A DNA stretch of 33,112 nt from positions 1-33,112 of the forward strand of contig CAYJEV010000010.1 in NCBI GenBank assembly GCA_964369265.1. The letters are read 5' to 3'. Position numbers and translations under genes: made by a program. Position 1 is the stretch's first letter. Each line of letters begins with the position of its first letter. Positions 8,160 through 16,846 of the stretch are shown here, piece by piece. The DNA comes from DAMCAP01 sp964369265. Its GTDB lineage: Bacteria; Bacillota; Clostridia; Oscillospirales; Ruminococcaceae. The notes beneath the pieces were generated by a model. The model saw only the letters and a list, made by a program, of their open reading frames with translations. It was not told where the DNA came from and did not search any database.

Positions 8160-8310
8160 TATTAGTGGTATTTTGTAGAGATTTGAAGAAATATATCATA
8201 ATATAATTTTCGAATACAAAACACTTTCTCTTTCCCTTTTCATTTTATGAATTTTTTATTAAAAAAACAACAATTAAGCTATTTTTACTTCCATTTTCGC
8301 AAAAAGTATG

Positions 8311-8316
8311 TATAAT
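8311..8316 (+). promoter_or_regulatory. -10 element of the diguanylate cyclase promoter
   Basis: TATAAT at 8311-8316, directly preceded by TG, predicts a start near 8323. The -35 is poor (CTTCCA at 17 bp spacing). Both candidate start codons of the downstream gene lie within this transcript. Confidence 0.4.
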
Positions 8317-8371
8317 ATATAGTGTAACATAAAAAAGTATGAAAAACACAACAATTTTTAGGGGGATTATT

Positions 8372-10279
8372 TTGATAAAAGAACAACACTCACCAAATAA
8401 CATAACAAGCACTTTGCAGACTGATAAAACAATTCGTGCATTGCTTGATTCATCACCTCTCTGTGTTAATATTTTAAATGATAGTCTTCAAAATATAGCT
8501 TGTAATAAAAGAGCTATGGAGCTTTTTGGCGTTGATAGCGAAATTGAATACCTCAAAGTATTTAACCACTTTACACCAAAACTGCAACCAAATGGAGCGC
8601 CAAGTGTCGAGGTTGCTGCCGAGCATATTAAAGTTGCGCGAGAAACCGGTTTTGTTAAGTTCCCTTGGCTGCATATATCACTAAAAGGCGAAGAAATTCC
8701 ATGCGAGCTGATATTAACAACTTTAGATATTATTGACCAAAATGGAAAACCTCTCTTTGCTAGTTATATTCGTGACCTAAGACCAGAACTTGCTGGTAAT
8801 GAAACAAATAACGAGCTTGACACATATTTCTTCGACTATGTAACTGATAAGACACTTTTTAACACAATCACTGATTTTTCAGAAGAATGCTTCTTTTACA
8901 TTGATTATAGAGCTGCCTCTATTCAGTTCTATGGAAAAGGCTTCGACTTATTTGATCTTCCAGGCAAGAAGCTTCCCTTCCCAGACGGTATTCTATCATC
9001 CAACGTTATATATGAACAAGATTTAGAATCTTTTAAAGGGCTAACAACTTCAATTGTTAGGGGTGTAAATCTTAATTTTGATGTTCGATGCAATTTAAAA
9101 ACTGGCGTAACAAGATACTACAGAATATCTTATAAGACTGTATTTTCTAATGATTCCTTGCCTCTTTATACAATCGGCAAGTTTTTTGATGTGCATGAAC
9201 AAAAATCTTTAGAAATACTTTCCCAAACTGACCAGCTCACAAACTGCTACAATAAAGTAACTGCTGAGAATCTTATCAAAGAAACCATCAGCCACTCCCC
9301 TGACGCTTCTCACGCCCTATTTATTGTTGATATTGATAATTTTAAAGCTATAAACGATAATTTAGGACACCATTTTGGCGATTTAGTGCTTAGTGAGATA
9401 GCAAGTAACCTTCACTCTCATTTTAGAAGTGTTGATATAATCGGAAGAATTGGCGGAGATGAGTTTATTGTATTTGTAAAGAATATTCGTGATATAAAAA
9501 TCATAACTGCAAGAGCTGAAGCAATTGCAGAAGCTTTTAAAAATACTTACTCAGGCGAGTTTAACGAATATAAAGTGTCTGGAAGCATTGGAGTTGCTTT
9601 GTTTAATAAAGATGGCAAGACTTATGAGGAACTATACAAAGCTGCCGATAAAGCGCTATATCAATCTAAACTAAGAGGAAAAGACTGCTATACATTCTAT
9701 ACAAATAAGCTATCTGATGGTACAATGAAAAATCGTACTGTACTTGAGAATGCTGATAGAATAGCTAACTCATATTTTGATACACAGCTTGTTTCAACTG
9801 TTTTCGATTTCTTACATAATAGCTCTGATGCAAATGCTGCAATAGCTAGTGTGCTTAGATATATAGGAAGAAGAACAAACTCTGACAGATCATATATATT
9901 TGAAACATTTGATGGCGGCCTTACTTACGACAATACATATGAGTGGTGCAAAGAAGGCATTGGCGCAGAAATACACAACCTACAAGGCATACCAGCTTCT
10001 ATGCTTGCTGACTTCTTTGAAGATGCCGATGGTGAAGGCGTACTCTACAGCAACGACTTGACTGTACTTGATACTGAAGGAGCATACGACCTTATGGCTG
10101 ATCAAGGTATACTCTCCTTCCTTCATGCTCAAACATTTGAGAAAGACTATGTTAAGCTTTTCTTAGGGCTTGATGATTGTACTAACACAAGAGTGTGGAC
10201 ACCAAAGGATATAAACAGCTTAGTTTACGCAGCAAAAATGATTTCTATATTCTTAGCTTCTCATAAGAAAAGAAAATAA
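8372..10279 (+). CDS. PAS-GGDEF-GAF diguanylate cyclase
   Basis: The likely start is TTG at 8372, because GGGGG at 8361-8365 sits 6-7 nt upstream; an in-frame ATG at 8339 has no such site. This gives 635 residues. It would make cyclic di-GMP from two GTP. N-terminal residues ~15-135 form a PAS-like domain (LLDSSPLCVNILNDSL, LFGVDSE). Residues ~150-280 are a second sensory region. The GGDEF domain spans ~285-450, with intact GGDEF at 361-365 and the inhibitory I-site RxxD at 352-355, five residues before it. The last ~170 residues look like a GAF domain (LRYIGRRTNSDRSYIFE). No membrane segments, signal peptide or EAL domain are seen, so it should be a cytoplasmic sensor with feedback control. 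It is monocistronic. Confidence 0.88.
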   Translation: MIKEQHSPNNITSTLQTDKTIRALLDSSPLCVNILNDSLQNIACNKRAMELFGVDSEIEYLKVFNHFTPKLQPNGAPSVEVAAEHIKVARETGFVKFPWLHISLKGEEIPCELILTTLDIIDQNGKPLFASYIRDLRPELAGNETNNELDTYFFDYVTDKTLFNTITDFSEECFFYIDYRAASIQFYGKGFDLFDLPGKKLPFPDGILSSNVIYEQDLESFKGLTTSIVRGVNLNFDVRCNLKTGVTRYYRISYKTVFSNDSLPLYTIGKFFDVHEQKSLEILSQTDQLTNCYNKVTAENLIKETISHSPDASHALFIVDIDNFKAINDNLGHHFGDLVLSEIASNLHSHFRSVDIIGRIGGDEFIVFVKNIRDIKIITARAEAIAEAFKNTYSGEFNEYKVSGSIGVALFNKDGKTYEELYKAADKALYQSKLRGKDCYTFYTNKLSDGTMKNRTVLENADRIANSYFDTQLVSTVFDFLHNSSDANAAIASVLRYIGRRTNSDRSYIFETFDGGLTYDNTYEWCKEGIGAEIHNLQGIPASMLADFFEDADGEGVLYSNDLTVLDTEGAYDLMADQGILSFLHAQTFEKDYVKLFLGLDDCTNTRVWTPKDINSLVYAAKMISIFLASHKKRK

Positions 10280-10318
10280 ATTTAATATTCACTGACTAAT
10301 AACCTCTTACTAAATATT

Positions 10319-10359
10319 AAATCCGTTCTAGCTATTATTTTATAGTAGAACGGATTTTT
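10319..10359 (+). terminator. Rho-independent terminator after the diguanylate cyclase
   Basis: A perfect 12-bp stem (10319-10330 with 10346-10357) carries a 15-nt loop and ends in TTTTT (10355-10359), 40 bp past the stop. Confidence 0.85.
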
Positions 10360-10363
10360 GCTA

Positions 10364-10392
10364 TTGTATTTATTTGTCAATTGCTGTATACT
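10364..10392 (+). promoter_or_regulatory. Candidate promoter for the formate/nitrite-type transporter
   Basis: TTGTAT (10364-10369), a 17-bp spacer and TATACT (10387-10392) lie just after the terminator and about 35 nt before the ATG at 10426. The -35 matches only three positions. Confidence 0.45.
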
Positions 10393-10425
10393 ATATCTAT
10401 TAACTTTAATTAAAGAGGTAAGATT

Positions 10426-11199
10426 ATGTATAAAAAGCACATCGCATCCTTTTCTCAGATAGCAGTTAACAAAAAAGAGTTGCTTAAAAACAACCCTAAA
10501 ATTTACTTTATCCTCTCTATGCTCGCTGGCATATATGTCGGTTTTGGAGGTATACTAGCTTTTACTATGGGCGCTTATCTAACTGCTGGCAACTCCCCTT
10601 TTGCAAAGATTGGTATCGGCTTTGGGTTTTGCTTAGGTCTTAGCTTTGTTGTGAAGGCTGGCTCTGAAATGTTCACAGGAAATAATATGGTTATGGTTAT
10701 CGGATTACACAACAAAAAAGTAACCTTTACTGACTTAATAAAAGTGTGGACAGCTTGTTGGATAGGTAATTTTATTGGAGCAATTATTCTATCAGTTTTA
10801 TACATTAGCTCTGGCTTGGCAGATGGATTTGTTGGCGAATTTATAGCCGCTTCTACCTTAACTAAAGCGAGCCTAACTCCAATTGAGCTTATCGCTAGAG
10901 GGCTATTATGCAACATGCTAGTGTGTGCAGGTGTATGGTGTTGTGATAGAATGCAAACAGAAACTGGCAAGCTGGTTATGATATTTTGGTGTATCTTCGG
11001 CTTTGTTGTATCAGGATTTGAAAATTCAGTTGCAAACATGACAGTGATGACAATAGGCATGCTAAATCCACTTTCTGTTACAATCCCCCTATCAGGATAC
11101 TTAAGCAATATGATATTTGTTACTATAGGAAATATTATTGGTGGAGCATTTTTTATTGGTATCCCCTACTCAATATCTTCAACTTTAGAAAATAATTAA
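10426..11199 (+). CDS. Formate/nitrite transporter (FNT) family channel
   Basis: This 257-residue FNT-family membrane protein has six hydrophobic segments and normal length. Relatives (FocA, NirC, the HSC hydrosulfide channel) form pentamers that pass formate, nitrite, lactate or HS-. Signature blocks are GIYVGFGGILAFTMGAYL (~residues 37-54), AGSEMFTGNNMVM for the first half-repeat (~82-94), and SGFENSVANMTVM (~197-209) for the second. The histidine that follows GFE in FocA and NirC and lies in the substrate path is Asn200 here. Amide residues at this site are known in some members of the family. Ribosome binding site AGAGG precedes the ATG. No formate, nitrite or sulfite enzyme gene lies nearby, so the substrate cannot be assigned; formate export is plausible for a fermenter. 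Confidence 0.88.
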   Translation: MYKKHIASFSQIAVNKKELLKNNPKIYFILSMLAGIYVGFGGILAFTMGAYLTAGNSPFAKIGIGFGFCLGLSFVVKAGSEMFTGNNMVMVIGLHNKKVTFTDLIKVWTACWIGNFIGAIILSVLYISSGLADGFVGEFIAASTLTKASLTPIELIARGLLCNMLVCAGVWCCDRMQTETGKLVMIFWCIFGFVVSGFENSVANMTVMTIGMLNPLSVTIPLSGYLSNMIFVTIGNIIGGAFFIGIPYSISSTLENN

Positions 11200-11203
11200 C
11201 ATA

Positions 11204-11241
11204 AAAAATGGTGTTACGAAATAATCTCGTTACACCATTTT
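11204..11241. terminator. Bidirectional terminator between the convergent FNT and clpX genes
   Basis: 15-nt arms 11205-11219 and 11227-11241 pair with one mismatch. A-rich and T-rich flanks on each side serve both strands. It lies between stops at 11199 (+) and 11257 (-). Confidence 0.8.
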
Positions 11242-11256
11242 ATTGTATAAATTTCT

Positions 11257-12552
11257 TTATGAAGATGATTTTGTGTCTAATAGGTTTGATAGTGCAGAAG
11301 GAAGCTTGCTTCCCTTTCTATTAACAACAGGATCAGCTTTTTTTGTTATGCAGTCCTCTGTTATTTCAATGCTAACAATATCTGGTTCAGACGGAGCTGT
11401 GTACATAATATTAGCTAGAGATTCTTCTATGATGCCTCTAAGACCACGAGCACCTGTCTTTCTTTCAGCAGCCAGCCTTGCAACAGCTCTTAAAGCCTCA
11501 GGTGTAAACTCAATATCGATATTATCTAGCTCAAATAGCTTTGAATATTGCTTTACAATAGAATGCTTTGGCTCTACTAAAATTCTAACAAGGCTATCTT
11601 CATCAAGATGCTCTAGAGTTGTTATAACTGGAAGACGACCAACAAGCTCTGGTATCAAACCGAACTTTATTAGGTCGTGTGGTGTTAGCTCTTTAAGCAC
11701 GTCAACAGCCTCATTCTTGCTCTTAACAGTGCCACCAAAGCCTAAAGTAGTCGATGAAACTCTCTTCTCAATAAGCTTGTCAATGCCTTCAAATGCGCCA
11801 CCACAAATGAATAGTATATTCTTTGTGTCAAGAGGGATAAACTCTTGGTGTGGATGCTTTCTGCCGCCAGTTGGAGGAATGTTTGCAACAGTTCCCTCTA
11901 CTATTTTTAGTAAAGCTTGTTGAACGCCCTCGCCACTAACATCTCTAGTTATAGAGGTGTTTTCGCTTTTTCTTCCTATTTTATCAATCTCATCAATATA
12001 GATAATACCTCTTTGAGCTTTTTCTGTGTCAAAATCGGCAGCTTGAAGAAGCTTAAGCAAAATGTTCTCAACATCTTCACCAACATACCCAGCTTCTGTT
12101 AGAGTTGTAGCATCTGCTATAGCAAATGGAACATCTAACTTTCTTGCAAGTGATTGTGCGAGCAGAGTTTTACCAACACCAGTCGGTCCTAATAGTAACA
12201 CATTGCTCTTAGCTATATCAACATCACTATTCTCATCTAAAAGTGAAATACGCTTATAATGGTTATAAACTGCTACAGACAAAGCTATTTTTGCCTTATC
12301 CTGTCCAATAGCATAGTCATCAAGATATGATTTTAGCTCCATTGGCTTTGGAATCACCAACGGTTCAGCAGACTTCTTACTTTTAGTGTTTGTTGGCTTT
12401 GAGGCTTTAAGTTCATATCCCATAACCTCGTTGCAAAGCTCAACACAATCACTACAAATACACACACCAGGCCCTGTTATAAGATGATCTACCTGTTCCT
12501 CTGATTTGCCACAGAAGGAGCAATACTTCATATCATCATTTCGTCTTGACAT
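11257..12552 (-). CDS. clpX: ATP-dependent Clp protease ATP-binding subunit ClpX
   Basis: This 431-residue AAA+ unfoldase delivers substrates to ClpP. The N-terminal zinc finger uses C11-x2-C14 and C33-x2-C36. Walker A is GPTGVGKT (122-129), the pore loop is GYVG (155-158), Walker B is IYIDEID (184-190), and the ClpP-docking loop reads LGF (270-272, consensus IGF). Sensor and lid elements follow, with GARGLRGIIE near residue 385. Length and all key motifs are normal. The AAAGGAG site sets the start. It follows clpP but is separated by a strong terminator (12627-12658), so it probably has its own promoter. The ClpX end is sealed by the terminator shared with the FNT gene. Confidence 0.97.
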   Translation of the reverse strand: MSRRNDDMKYCSFCGKSEEQVDHLITGPGVCICSDCVELCNEVMGYELKASKPTNTKSKKSAEPLVIPKPMELKSYLDDYAIGQDKAKIALSVAVYNHYKRISLLDENSDVDIAKSNVLLLGPTGVGKTLLAQSLARKLDVPFAIADATTLTEAGYVGEDVENILLKLLQAADFDTEKAQRGIIYIDEIDKIGRKSENTSITRDVSGEGVQQALLKIVEGTVANIPPTGGRKHPHQEFIPLDTKNILFICGGAFEGIDKLIEKRVSSTTLGFGGTVKSKNEAVDVLKELTPHDLIKFGLIPELVGRLPVITTLEHLDEDSLVRILVEPKHSIVKQYSKLFELDNIDIEFTPEALRAVARLAAERKTGARGLRGIIEESLANIMYTAPSEPDIVSIEITEDCITKKADPVVNRKGSKLPSALSNLLDTKSSS

Positions 12553-12590
12553 TGGTTTCTCCTTTCATCTTTAGCCACCCAGACATAATC

Positions 12591-12619
12591 AGAATACAGT
12601 TCAGCTTATGTGTGGGCAA
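12591..12619 (-). promoter_or_regulatory. Candidate clpX promoter
   Basis: On the minus strand TTGCCC (12614-12619), 17 bp, TATTCT (12591-12596). Each hexamer matches four of six positions. It sits right after the clpP terminator, where a separate clpX promoter is needed. Confidence 0.4.
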
Positions 12620-12626
12620 CTACTAT

Positions 12627-12658
12627 AAAAAGTGTATAACCCTTGCGGGTTATACACT
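12627..12658 (-). terminator. Rho-independent terminator between clpP and clpX
   Basis: A perfect 12-bp stem (12647-12658 with 12631-12642) has a GCAA tetraloop on the minus strand and is followed by TTTTT. It lies 9 bp after the clpP stop. Confidence 0.92.
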
Positions 12659-12666
12659 GAAAATAA

Positions 12667-13251
12667 TTAGTCTCTCTTATCAATTACTTTATCTATTAAG
12701 CCATACGCCATCGCTTCATCAGCAGACATAAAATTATCTCTCTCTGTGTCTTTTTCGATAGTTTCGATAGGTTGACCAGTTCTCTCGGCTAGAATTTTAT
12801 TTAATCTACCCTTGATTTTTAATAGCCACTCAGTGTGAATTTTAATATCAGTTGCCTGACCTCTTGTCCCACCTAAAGGCTGGTGAATCATTATTTCGCT
12901 GTTTGGAAGTGCAAGTCTTTTTCCTGGAGCACCAGCGCATAATAAGAATGCTCCCATTGAAGCTGCTAGTCCCATACAAATTGTTGAAACATCACACTTA
13001 ATATACTGTATAGTATCATAGATAGCCATACCAGCAGTCACTGAACCGCCAGGCGAATTGATATATAGATGAATATCCTTGTCTGGATCTTGGCCTTCAA
13101 GATATAAAAGCTGAGCCACAACTAAGCTTGCTGTTACATCATTTACCTCATCACATAGCATTATAACACGATCATTTAAAAGTCTTGAAAAGATATCGTA
13201 TGAACGCTCTCCTCTGCTTGTTTGTTCTACTACCATTGGCACTAAACTCAT
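12667..13251 (-). CDS. clpP: ATP-dependent Clp protease proteolytic subunit ClpP
   Basis: This 194-residue serine protease forms the tetradecameric chamber fed by ClpX. With the ATG at 13251 as start (AGGAGG 7 nt upstream; the GTG at 13257 overlaps that site), the catalytic triad is Ser98 in GLAASMG, His123 in IHQPLGG, and Asp172 in TERDNFM. SPGGS near residues 66-70 is the oxyanion strand. Length is normal. The gene sits 59 bp after tig and has no good promoter of its own, so it is probably co-transcribed with tig. The order tig-clpP-clpX is common in bacteria. Confidence 0.97.
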   Translation of the reverse strand: MSLVPMVVEQTSRGERSYDIFSRLLNDRVIMLCDEVNDVTASLVVAQLLYLEGQDPDKDIHLYINSPGGSVTAGMAIYDTIQYIKCDVSTICMGLAASMGAFLLCAGAPGKRLALPNSEIMIHQPLGGTRGQATDIKIHTEWLLKIKGRLNKILAERTGQPIETIEKDTERDNFMSADEAMAYGLIDKVIDKRD

Positions 13252-13310
13252 AAACACACCTCCTATTTGTATGTAATATTATAATAAGTTTCTAATAAAA
13301 CTATAAACTA

Positions 13311-14588
13311 TTAAGCTGTTACAGCAGAAGTTCTGATAACATCAAGCGCCTTATTGCAAATGATATCATCCTTTAGATCCTTAACTGGTAAGCTTGCCTT
13401 GATTTGATCAATTGGCATATTATATGTTTCGGATAGCTCAGTTAGTTGAGCTTCAACCTCAGCATCTGTAGCCTCAAAGCCCTCAGCCTTAGCAACAGCT
13501 AGAAGCGCTAGTCTGCCCTTAACTTGCTCTGTAGCTTGATCCTTGAAAGTATTTCTGAAATCAGCCATTGTTTGGTTAGTGTATTGCATAAACATCTTGA
13601 TGTTCATTCCTTGCATGCTTAGACGATACTCGAAATCTCTTGCAAGCTCATCAATTCTCTTTTCGATCATTGCGTTAGGAATTTCAACAGTTGTATTGTT
13701 TGCAACTTGAGTCATTAGATTGTTTTCAAACTCAACATTAGCTTGATTTTCAGCTCTCTCAACTAAAGTTTTCTTGATATCAGCTTTTAGCTCTGCAATT
13801 GTATCAAATTCGCTAACATCCTTAGCAAACTCATCGTCAGCCTCTGGAAGCTCCTTAGCAGTTAGCTCATGAATCTTAACTTTGAATACAGCAGCCTTTC
13901 CAGCAAGGCTAGCCTCGCCATAAGCCTCTGGGAAAGTTACATTAACATCAAATTCTTCTCCTGTTGCATGACCAACAACTTGATCCTCAAAGCCAGGAAT
14001 GAAAGAACCAGAACCTAGTACAAGTGGGTAGCCCTCGCCTTTTCCGCCTTCAAATGCAACGCCATCAACAAAACCTTCAAAGTCGATAGTAGCAGTGTGG
14101 CCGTTTTCAGCCTTGCCGTCTTCAACAGTAATAGTTCTTGAATTTCTCTCTTGAAGCTTCTTGATCTCAGCCTCTAGATCTTCTTCAGTTACTTCCTTAA
14201 CAGCCTTTTCAGCAGTTAAGCCCTTATAAGCAGAAACCTCAGCCTCTGGTCTAACAACAACAACAGCCTTTAAAGTGAAGCCTTCTTCGTTTAGCTCTGT
14301 GATTTCAATTTCAGCAACATCAACTGGATCGATGTTTGCCTCTTCAGCAGCCTCTGCATATGCATTTGGATATAGAGCATTAACAGCTTCCTCTAGGAAC
14401 ATACCCATGCCATATTGCTTGATAACCATATTTCTTGGAGCTTTACCCTTACGGAAGCCTGGTAGGTTAATTTTCTTTAGGTTTGTATTAACAGACTTCT
14501 CAACAGCTGCTTTAAACACATCACCCTTAACCTCAACTATAAGCTCAACTTTGCTATTCTCTAATTTGTTACTTGATACTAAAGACAT
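13311..14588 (-). CDS. tig: Trigger factor (ribosome-associated chaperone and prolyl isomerase)
   Basis: This 425-residue protein has the three-domain trigger factor layout. The N-terminal ribosome-binding domain (1-~115) carries the signature GFRKGKAP at 44-51. An FKBP-like isomerase domain (~150-235) contains TIDFEGFVDGVAFEGGKGE and VTFPEAYGEASLAGK. The C-terminal helical substrate-binding arms follow (~240-425). It binds L23 at the exit tunnel and folds nascent chains. AGGAGG lies 8 nt before the ATG. Codon use in this gene is enriched for a narrow set of codons (many GCC, GCA and GAG), consistent with high expression. The promoter is at 14650-14678. Confidence 0.97.
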   Translation of the reverse strand: MSLVSSNKLENSKVELIVEVKGDVFKAAVEKSVNTNLKKINLPGFRKGKAPRNMVIKQYGMGMFLEEAVNALYPNAYAEAAEEANIDPVDVAEIEITELNEEGFTLKAVVVVRPEAEVSAYKGLTAEKAVKEVTEEDLEAEIKKLQERNSRTITVEDGKAENGHTATIDFEGFVDGVAFEGGKGEGYPLVLGSGSFIPGFEDQVVGHATGEEFDVNVTFPEAYGEASLAGKAAVFKVKIHELTAKELPEADDEFAKDVSEFDTIAELKADIKKTLVERAENQANVEFENNLMTQVANNTTVEIPNAMIEKRIDELARDFEYRLSMQGMNIKMFMQYTNQTMADFRNTFKDQATEQVKGRLALLAVAKAEGFEATDAEVEAQLTELSETYNMPIDQIKASLPVKDLKDDIICNKALDVIRTSAVTA

Positions 14589-14649
14589 TTCTTAGTCCTC
14601 CTAATAATTTTTACGTCCTAATTTATTTATCGCTTAAGACAACGTTTTA

Positions 14650-14678
14650 ATTATAACACAGCAAAAAATAAATTTCTA
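14650..14678 (-). promoter_or_regulatory. Sigma-A promoter for tig-clpP
   Basis: On the minus strand TAGAAA (14673-14678), 17 bp, then a perfect TATAAT (14650-14655). The predicted start lies about 55 nt before the tig ATG. Confidence 0.5.
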
Positions 14679-14688
14679 CTATATTTTT

Positions 14689-15378
14689 TTACTTTTTTAC
14701 TAATATCGGTGTAAAATTCAGCCTATCAGCTGCAACTAATTTAAAATTTATCCCCAAAAACTCGCCATCATAAGCATATCCCTGAGATTTTCCATGCAAA
14801 TGCCCATAATAACATTCTTCTATATTATATTTTAGCAGTACATCCAAAATCTTTCCAGCAATAAGCTCCCCATAAACAACTGGATAATGCAGAAAAACTA
14901 TTGGCTTTTTCCCCTTGTTTATAGCATCTAAGATTGATGTTTCAAGCCTTTGAGCTTCCCTCAAAACAATTTTTTCATCTTCTGCTGTATATGTTTCTAG
15001 CATCCAACCTCTAGTTCCACAAATACCATACTCACCATAAACAGCTGAATTATTATGGATTATATTTATTGTATTTAAACAGTTATCGCGAAAAAAATTA
15101 TCCATTTTATTTTTGGTGCTCCACCAATAATCATGATTGCCTTTTAAAAGATACTTTGTTCCTGGCAATGAATCTATAAGCTTAAAATCATCAAGCCCAT
15201 TTTCAAGTCCCATTGCCCAAGAAATATCACCTGGAAGCACAACCATATCCTCTGGTTTTATAATTTCTTTCCAGTTGTTAATAATTTTATTTTGATAATC
15301 ATGCCAACCATCAAATATATCCATTGCCTTTTCGCCAGAAGACGAGAAATGTATATCGGCTATTGTATATAACGCCAT
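14689..15378 (-). CDS. Calcineurin-like metallophosphoesterase
   Basis: This 229-residue cytoplasmic protein has the complete two-metal phosphoesterase motif series: DIH (residues 8-10), GDISWA, GNHDYWW, HYPVVYGE and GHLHGKS. It hydrolyses phosphate esters; the substrate is unknown. The subgroup is the small bacterial phosphohydrolases that begin with an A/I-DxH strand. It begins 14 bp after the M19 dipeptidase gene, so it is likely the last gene of the rplS-lepB-rbgA-rnhB-yraN series. No terminator hairpin is evident before the tig promoter. Confidence 0.88.
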   Translation of the reverse strand: MALYTIADIHFSSSGEKAMDIFDGWHDYQNKIINNWKEIIKPEDMVVLPGDISWAMGLENGLDDFKLIDSLPGTKYLLKGNHDYWWSTKNKMDNFFRDNCLNTINIIHNNSAVYGEYGICGTRGWMLETYTAEDEKIVLREAQRLETSILDAINKGKKPIVFLHYPVVYGELIAGKILDVLLKYNIEECYYGHLHGKSQGYAYDGEFLGINFKLVAADRLNFTPILVKK

Positions 15379-15392
15379 TATAACCTCACATT

Positions 15393-16343
15393 CTATAGAT
15401 TCTTTTTAAGGAAATTATACGCATTCTTAAACATAATTTTATCAGCTATTTCTTCTGACAATCCTTTTTTGATCATCATTTCATACAGATTTAAGGAAAG
15501 CTCAACTGAATTAAGCCAAGAAGGTACACTAGCACCATCAAAATCAGATCCTAGTGATATTACATCTTCACCGCCCAAGGCTAGAAAATGCTCAATATGT
15601 CTATATAAATCATCAAAGCTCGGATCTTCATTCTTGTCGCTAATAAACGCTGTGCAGTAGTTAAGACCCACTACACCGCCCCTTTTAACAAACTCCCCAA
15701 ACTGTTCATCAGTTAAATTCCTTTTATGAGGGCAGATAGTTCTGCTGTTTGAGTGTGATGCAAAGAAAGGCCTTTCAGCGATTTCGCATAAGTCTAAAAA
15801 TCCTATATCATTGATATGCGAAGTATCTACTAATATGCGTCTTTTCTCCATCTCTTTAATAGCTTTTTTCCCAAAATCAGAGATACCATTAGAAGTTGTA
15901 TGACCAGAACAAATTTCATTCTCGCCATTCCAAGTTAGGGTTATAGCCTTAACTCCCCTCTTCTGCATATAAGCAACTCTTTCAAGCTCTCCAGCAAGCA
16001 CAGCTCCGCCTTCAACAGTTAGTATAGCTGCAAACTTCTCTTCTTCAAAAGCTTTTTCGATCTCTTCAAAGGTTCTACAGTGAGAAATTTTATCGTTATG
16101 CTTTAATATTTCTTTATCAAAGTGGTTAGCGTATCTTTCAAAAAAGTCTATTGCTCCCTGTCCCCTAAATTCATCAGGAACAAACACCGCAAAAGCTTGC
16201 GCCCATTTTGTACCCTTTGGCATTTTATCAAGTGAAATATGCCCATCGTTAATTAACCCTATTGATACCTCTTCTTTGCCTGTGTAGTTTCTGTCAAGGA
16301 TAAGAGTATCTGAGTGAAAGTCAATCATACCTGTTGGTTTCAT
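15393..16343 (-). CDS. Membrane dipeptidase-like peptidase, family M19
   Basis: I place the start at the ATG at 16343 (GAAAGGA upstream), giving 316 residues. A longer TTG-started frame to 16418 lacks a properly spaced ribosome site. The renal dipeptidase (M19) metal site is visible: DFHSDT near the N-terminus, the bridging Glu in TVEGGA, histidines in DTSHIND and FASHSNSR, and Asp in LGSDFDGA. These enzymes cleave dipeptides, including some with D-residues or dehydro bonds. No signal peptide is present, so it should be cytoplasmic, as in many Firmicutes. It lies 81 bp after yraN in the same orientation. Confidence 0.9.
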   Translation of the reverse strand: MKPTGMIDFHSDTLILDRNYTGKEEVSIGLINDGHISLDKMPKGTKWAQAFAVFVPDEFRGQGAIDFFERYANHFDKEILKHNDKISHCRTFEEIEKAFEEEKFAAILTVEGGAVLAGELERVAYMQKRGVKAITLTWNGENEICSGHTTSNGISDFGKKAIKEMEKRRILVDTSHINDIGFLDLCEIAERPFFASHSNSRTICPHKRNLTDEQFGEFVKRGGVVGLNYCTAFISDKNEDPSFDDLYRHIEHFLALGGEDVISLGSDFDGASVPSWLNSVELSLNLYEMMIKKGLSEEIADKIMFKNAYNFLKKNL

Positions 16344-16424
16344 GTTATTATCTTTCCTTTCTAAATTTGTATGTAAAGACCAGTTCTTATAGATAACAAA
16401 GCTATAACACTGGCTCAAAACACC

Positions 16425-16841
16425 TTAATAATAAGCTTCTGGTTGATTAGATTCATCGATTTGAAATGAGTTTTCAATATAATCATATGTAAAAAGGAGT
16501 TCGTCTTTAACTTCATAGTATATTGAAACAACATCAAATCTAAAGTTCATTTCATAGTTATATCCAATATCACTTAAATATTTATATGCGCTTTTTATTA
16601 TCTTTTTCTGTTTTGATGGGGTTACTGAAAATATTGCTGGTGTTGAAGTGGACATTTTTCTAGTCTTCACCTCTAAAAAAACAATTGTATTATCATCTAT
16701 GGCTATTAAATCTATCTCACCATATCTAGTATAGTAGTTAGAAGTGATATACTTATATCCTTTTCTCTCTAAAATTAGCTTTGCAAACTCTTCACCAGCT
16801 TTGCCAATGTCAGCTGCTGTATATTTTACACCCATAGCCAT
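16425..16841 (-). CDS. YraN family protein (UPF0102), predicted endonuclease-like
   Basis: This 138-residue protein has the restriction-endonuclease-like fold of the UPF0102/YraN family. The signature is clear: GKAGEEFAKLILERKGY, then NYYTRYGEIDLIAID and VFLEVKTRK, which gives the E-D-ExK nuclease motif. The cellular role remains unproven. It begins 5 bp after rnhB. The pairing rnhB-yraN is widely conserved. An alternative start two codons in (MGVKY) is possible. Confidence 0.9.
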   Translation of the reverse strand: MAMGVKYTAADIGKAGEEFAKLILERKGYKYITSNYYTRYGEIDLIAIDDNTIVFLEVKTRKMSTSTPAIFSVTPSKQKKIIKSAYKYLSDIGYNYEMNFRFDVVSIYYEVKDELLFTYDYIENSFQIDESNQPEAYY

Positions 16842-16846
16842 CCACC

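Noticed and set aside
10426..11199. Assignment as the HSC hydrosulfide channel
   Set aside because: No anaerobic sulfite reductase genes are adjacent, and one residue difference does not identify the substrate.
11243..11923. Plus-strand open frame of 226 residues opposite clpX
   Set aside because: It has no ribosome site, has Ser-rich shadow composition, and lies fully antisense to a complete clpX.
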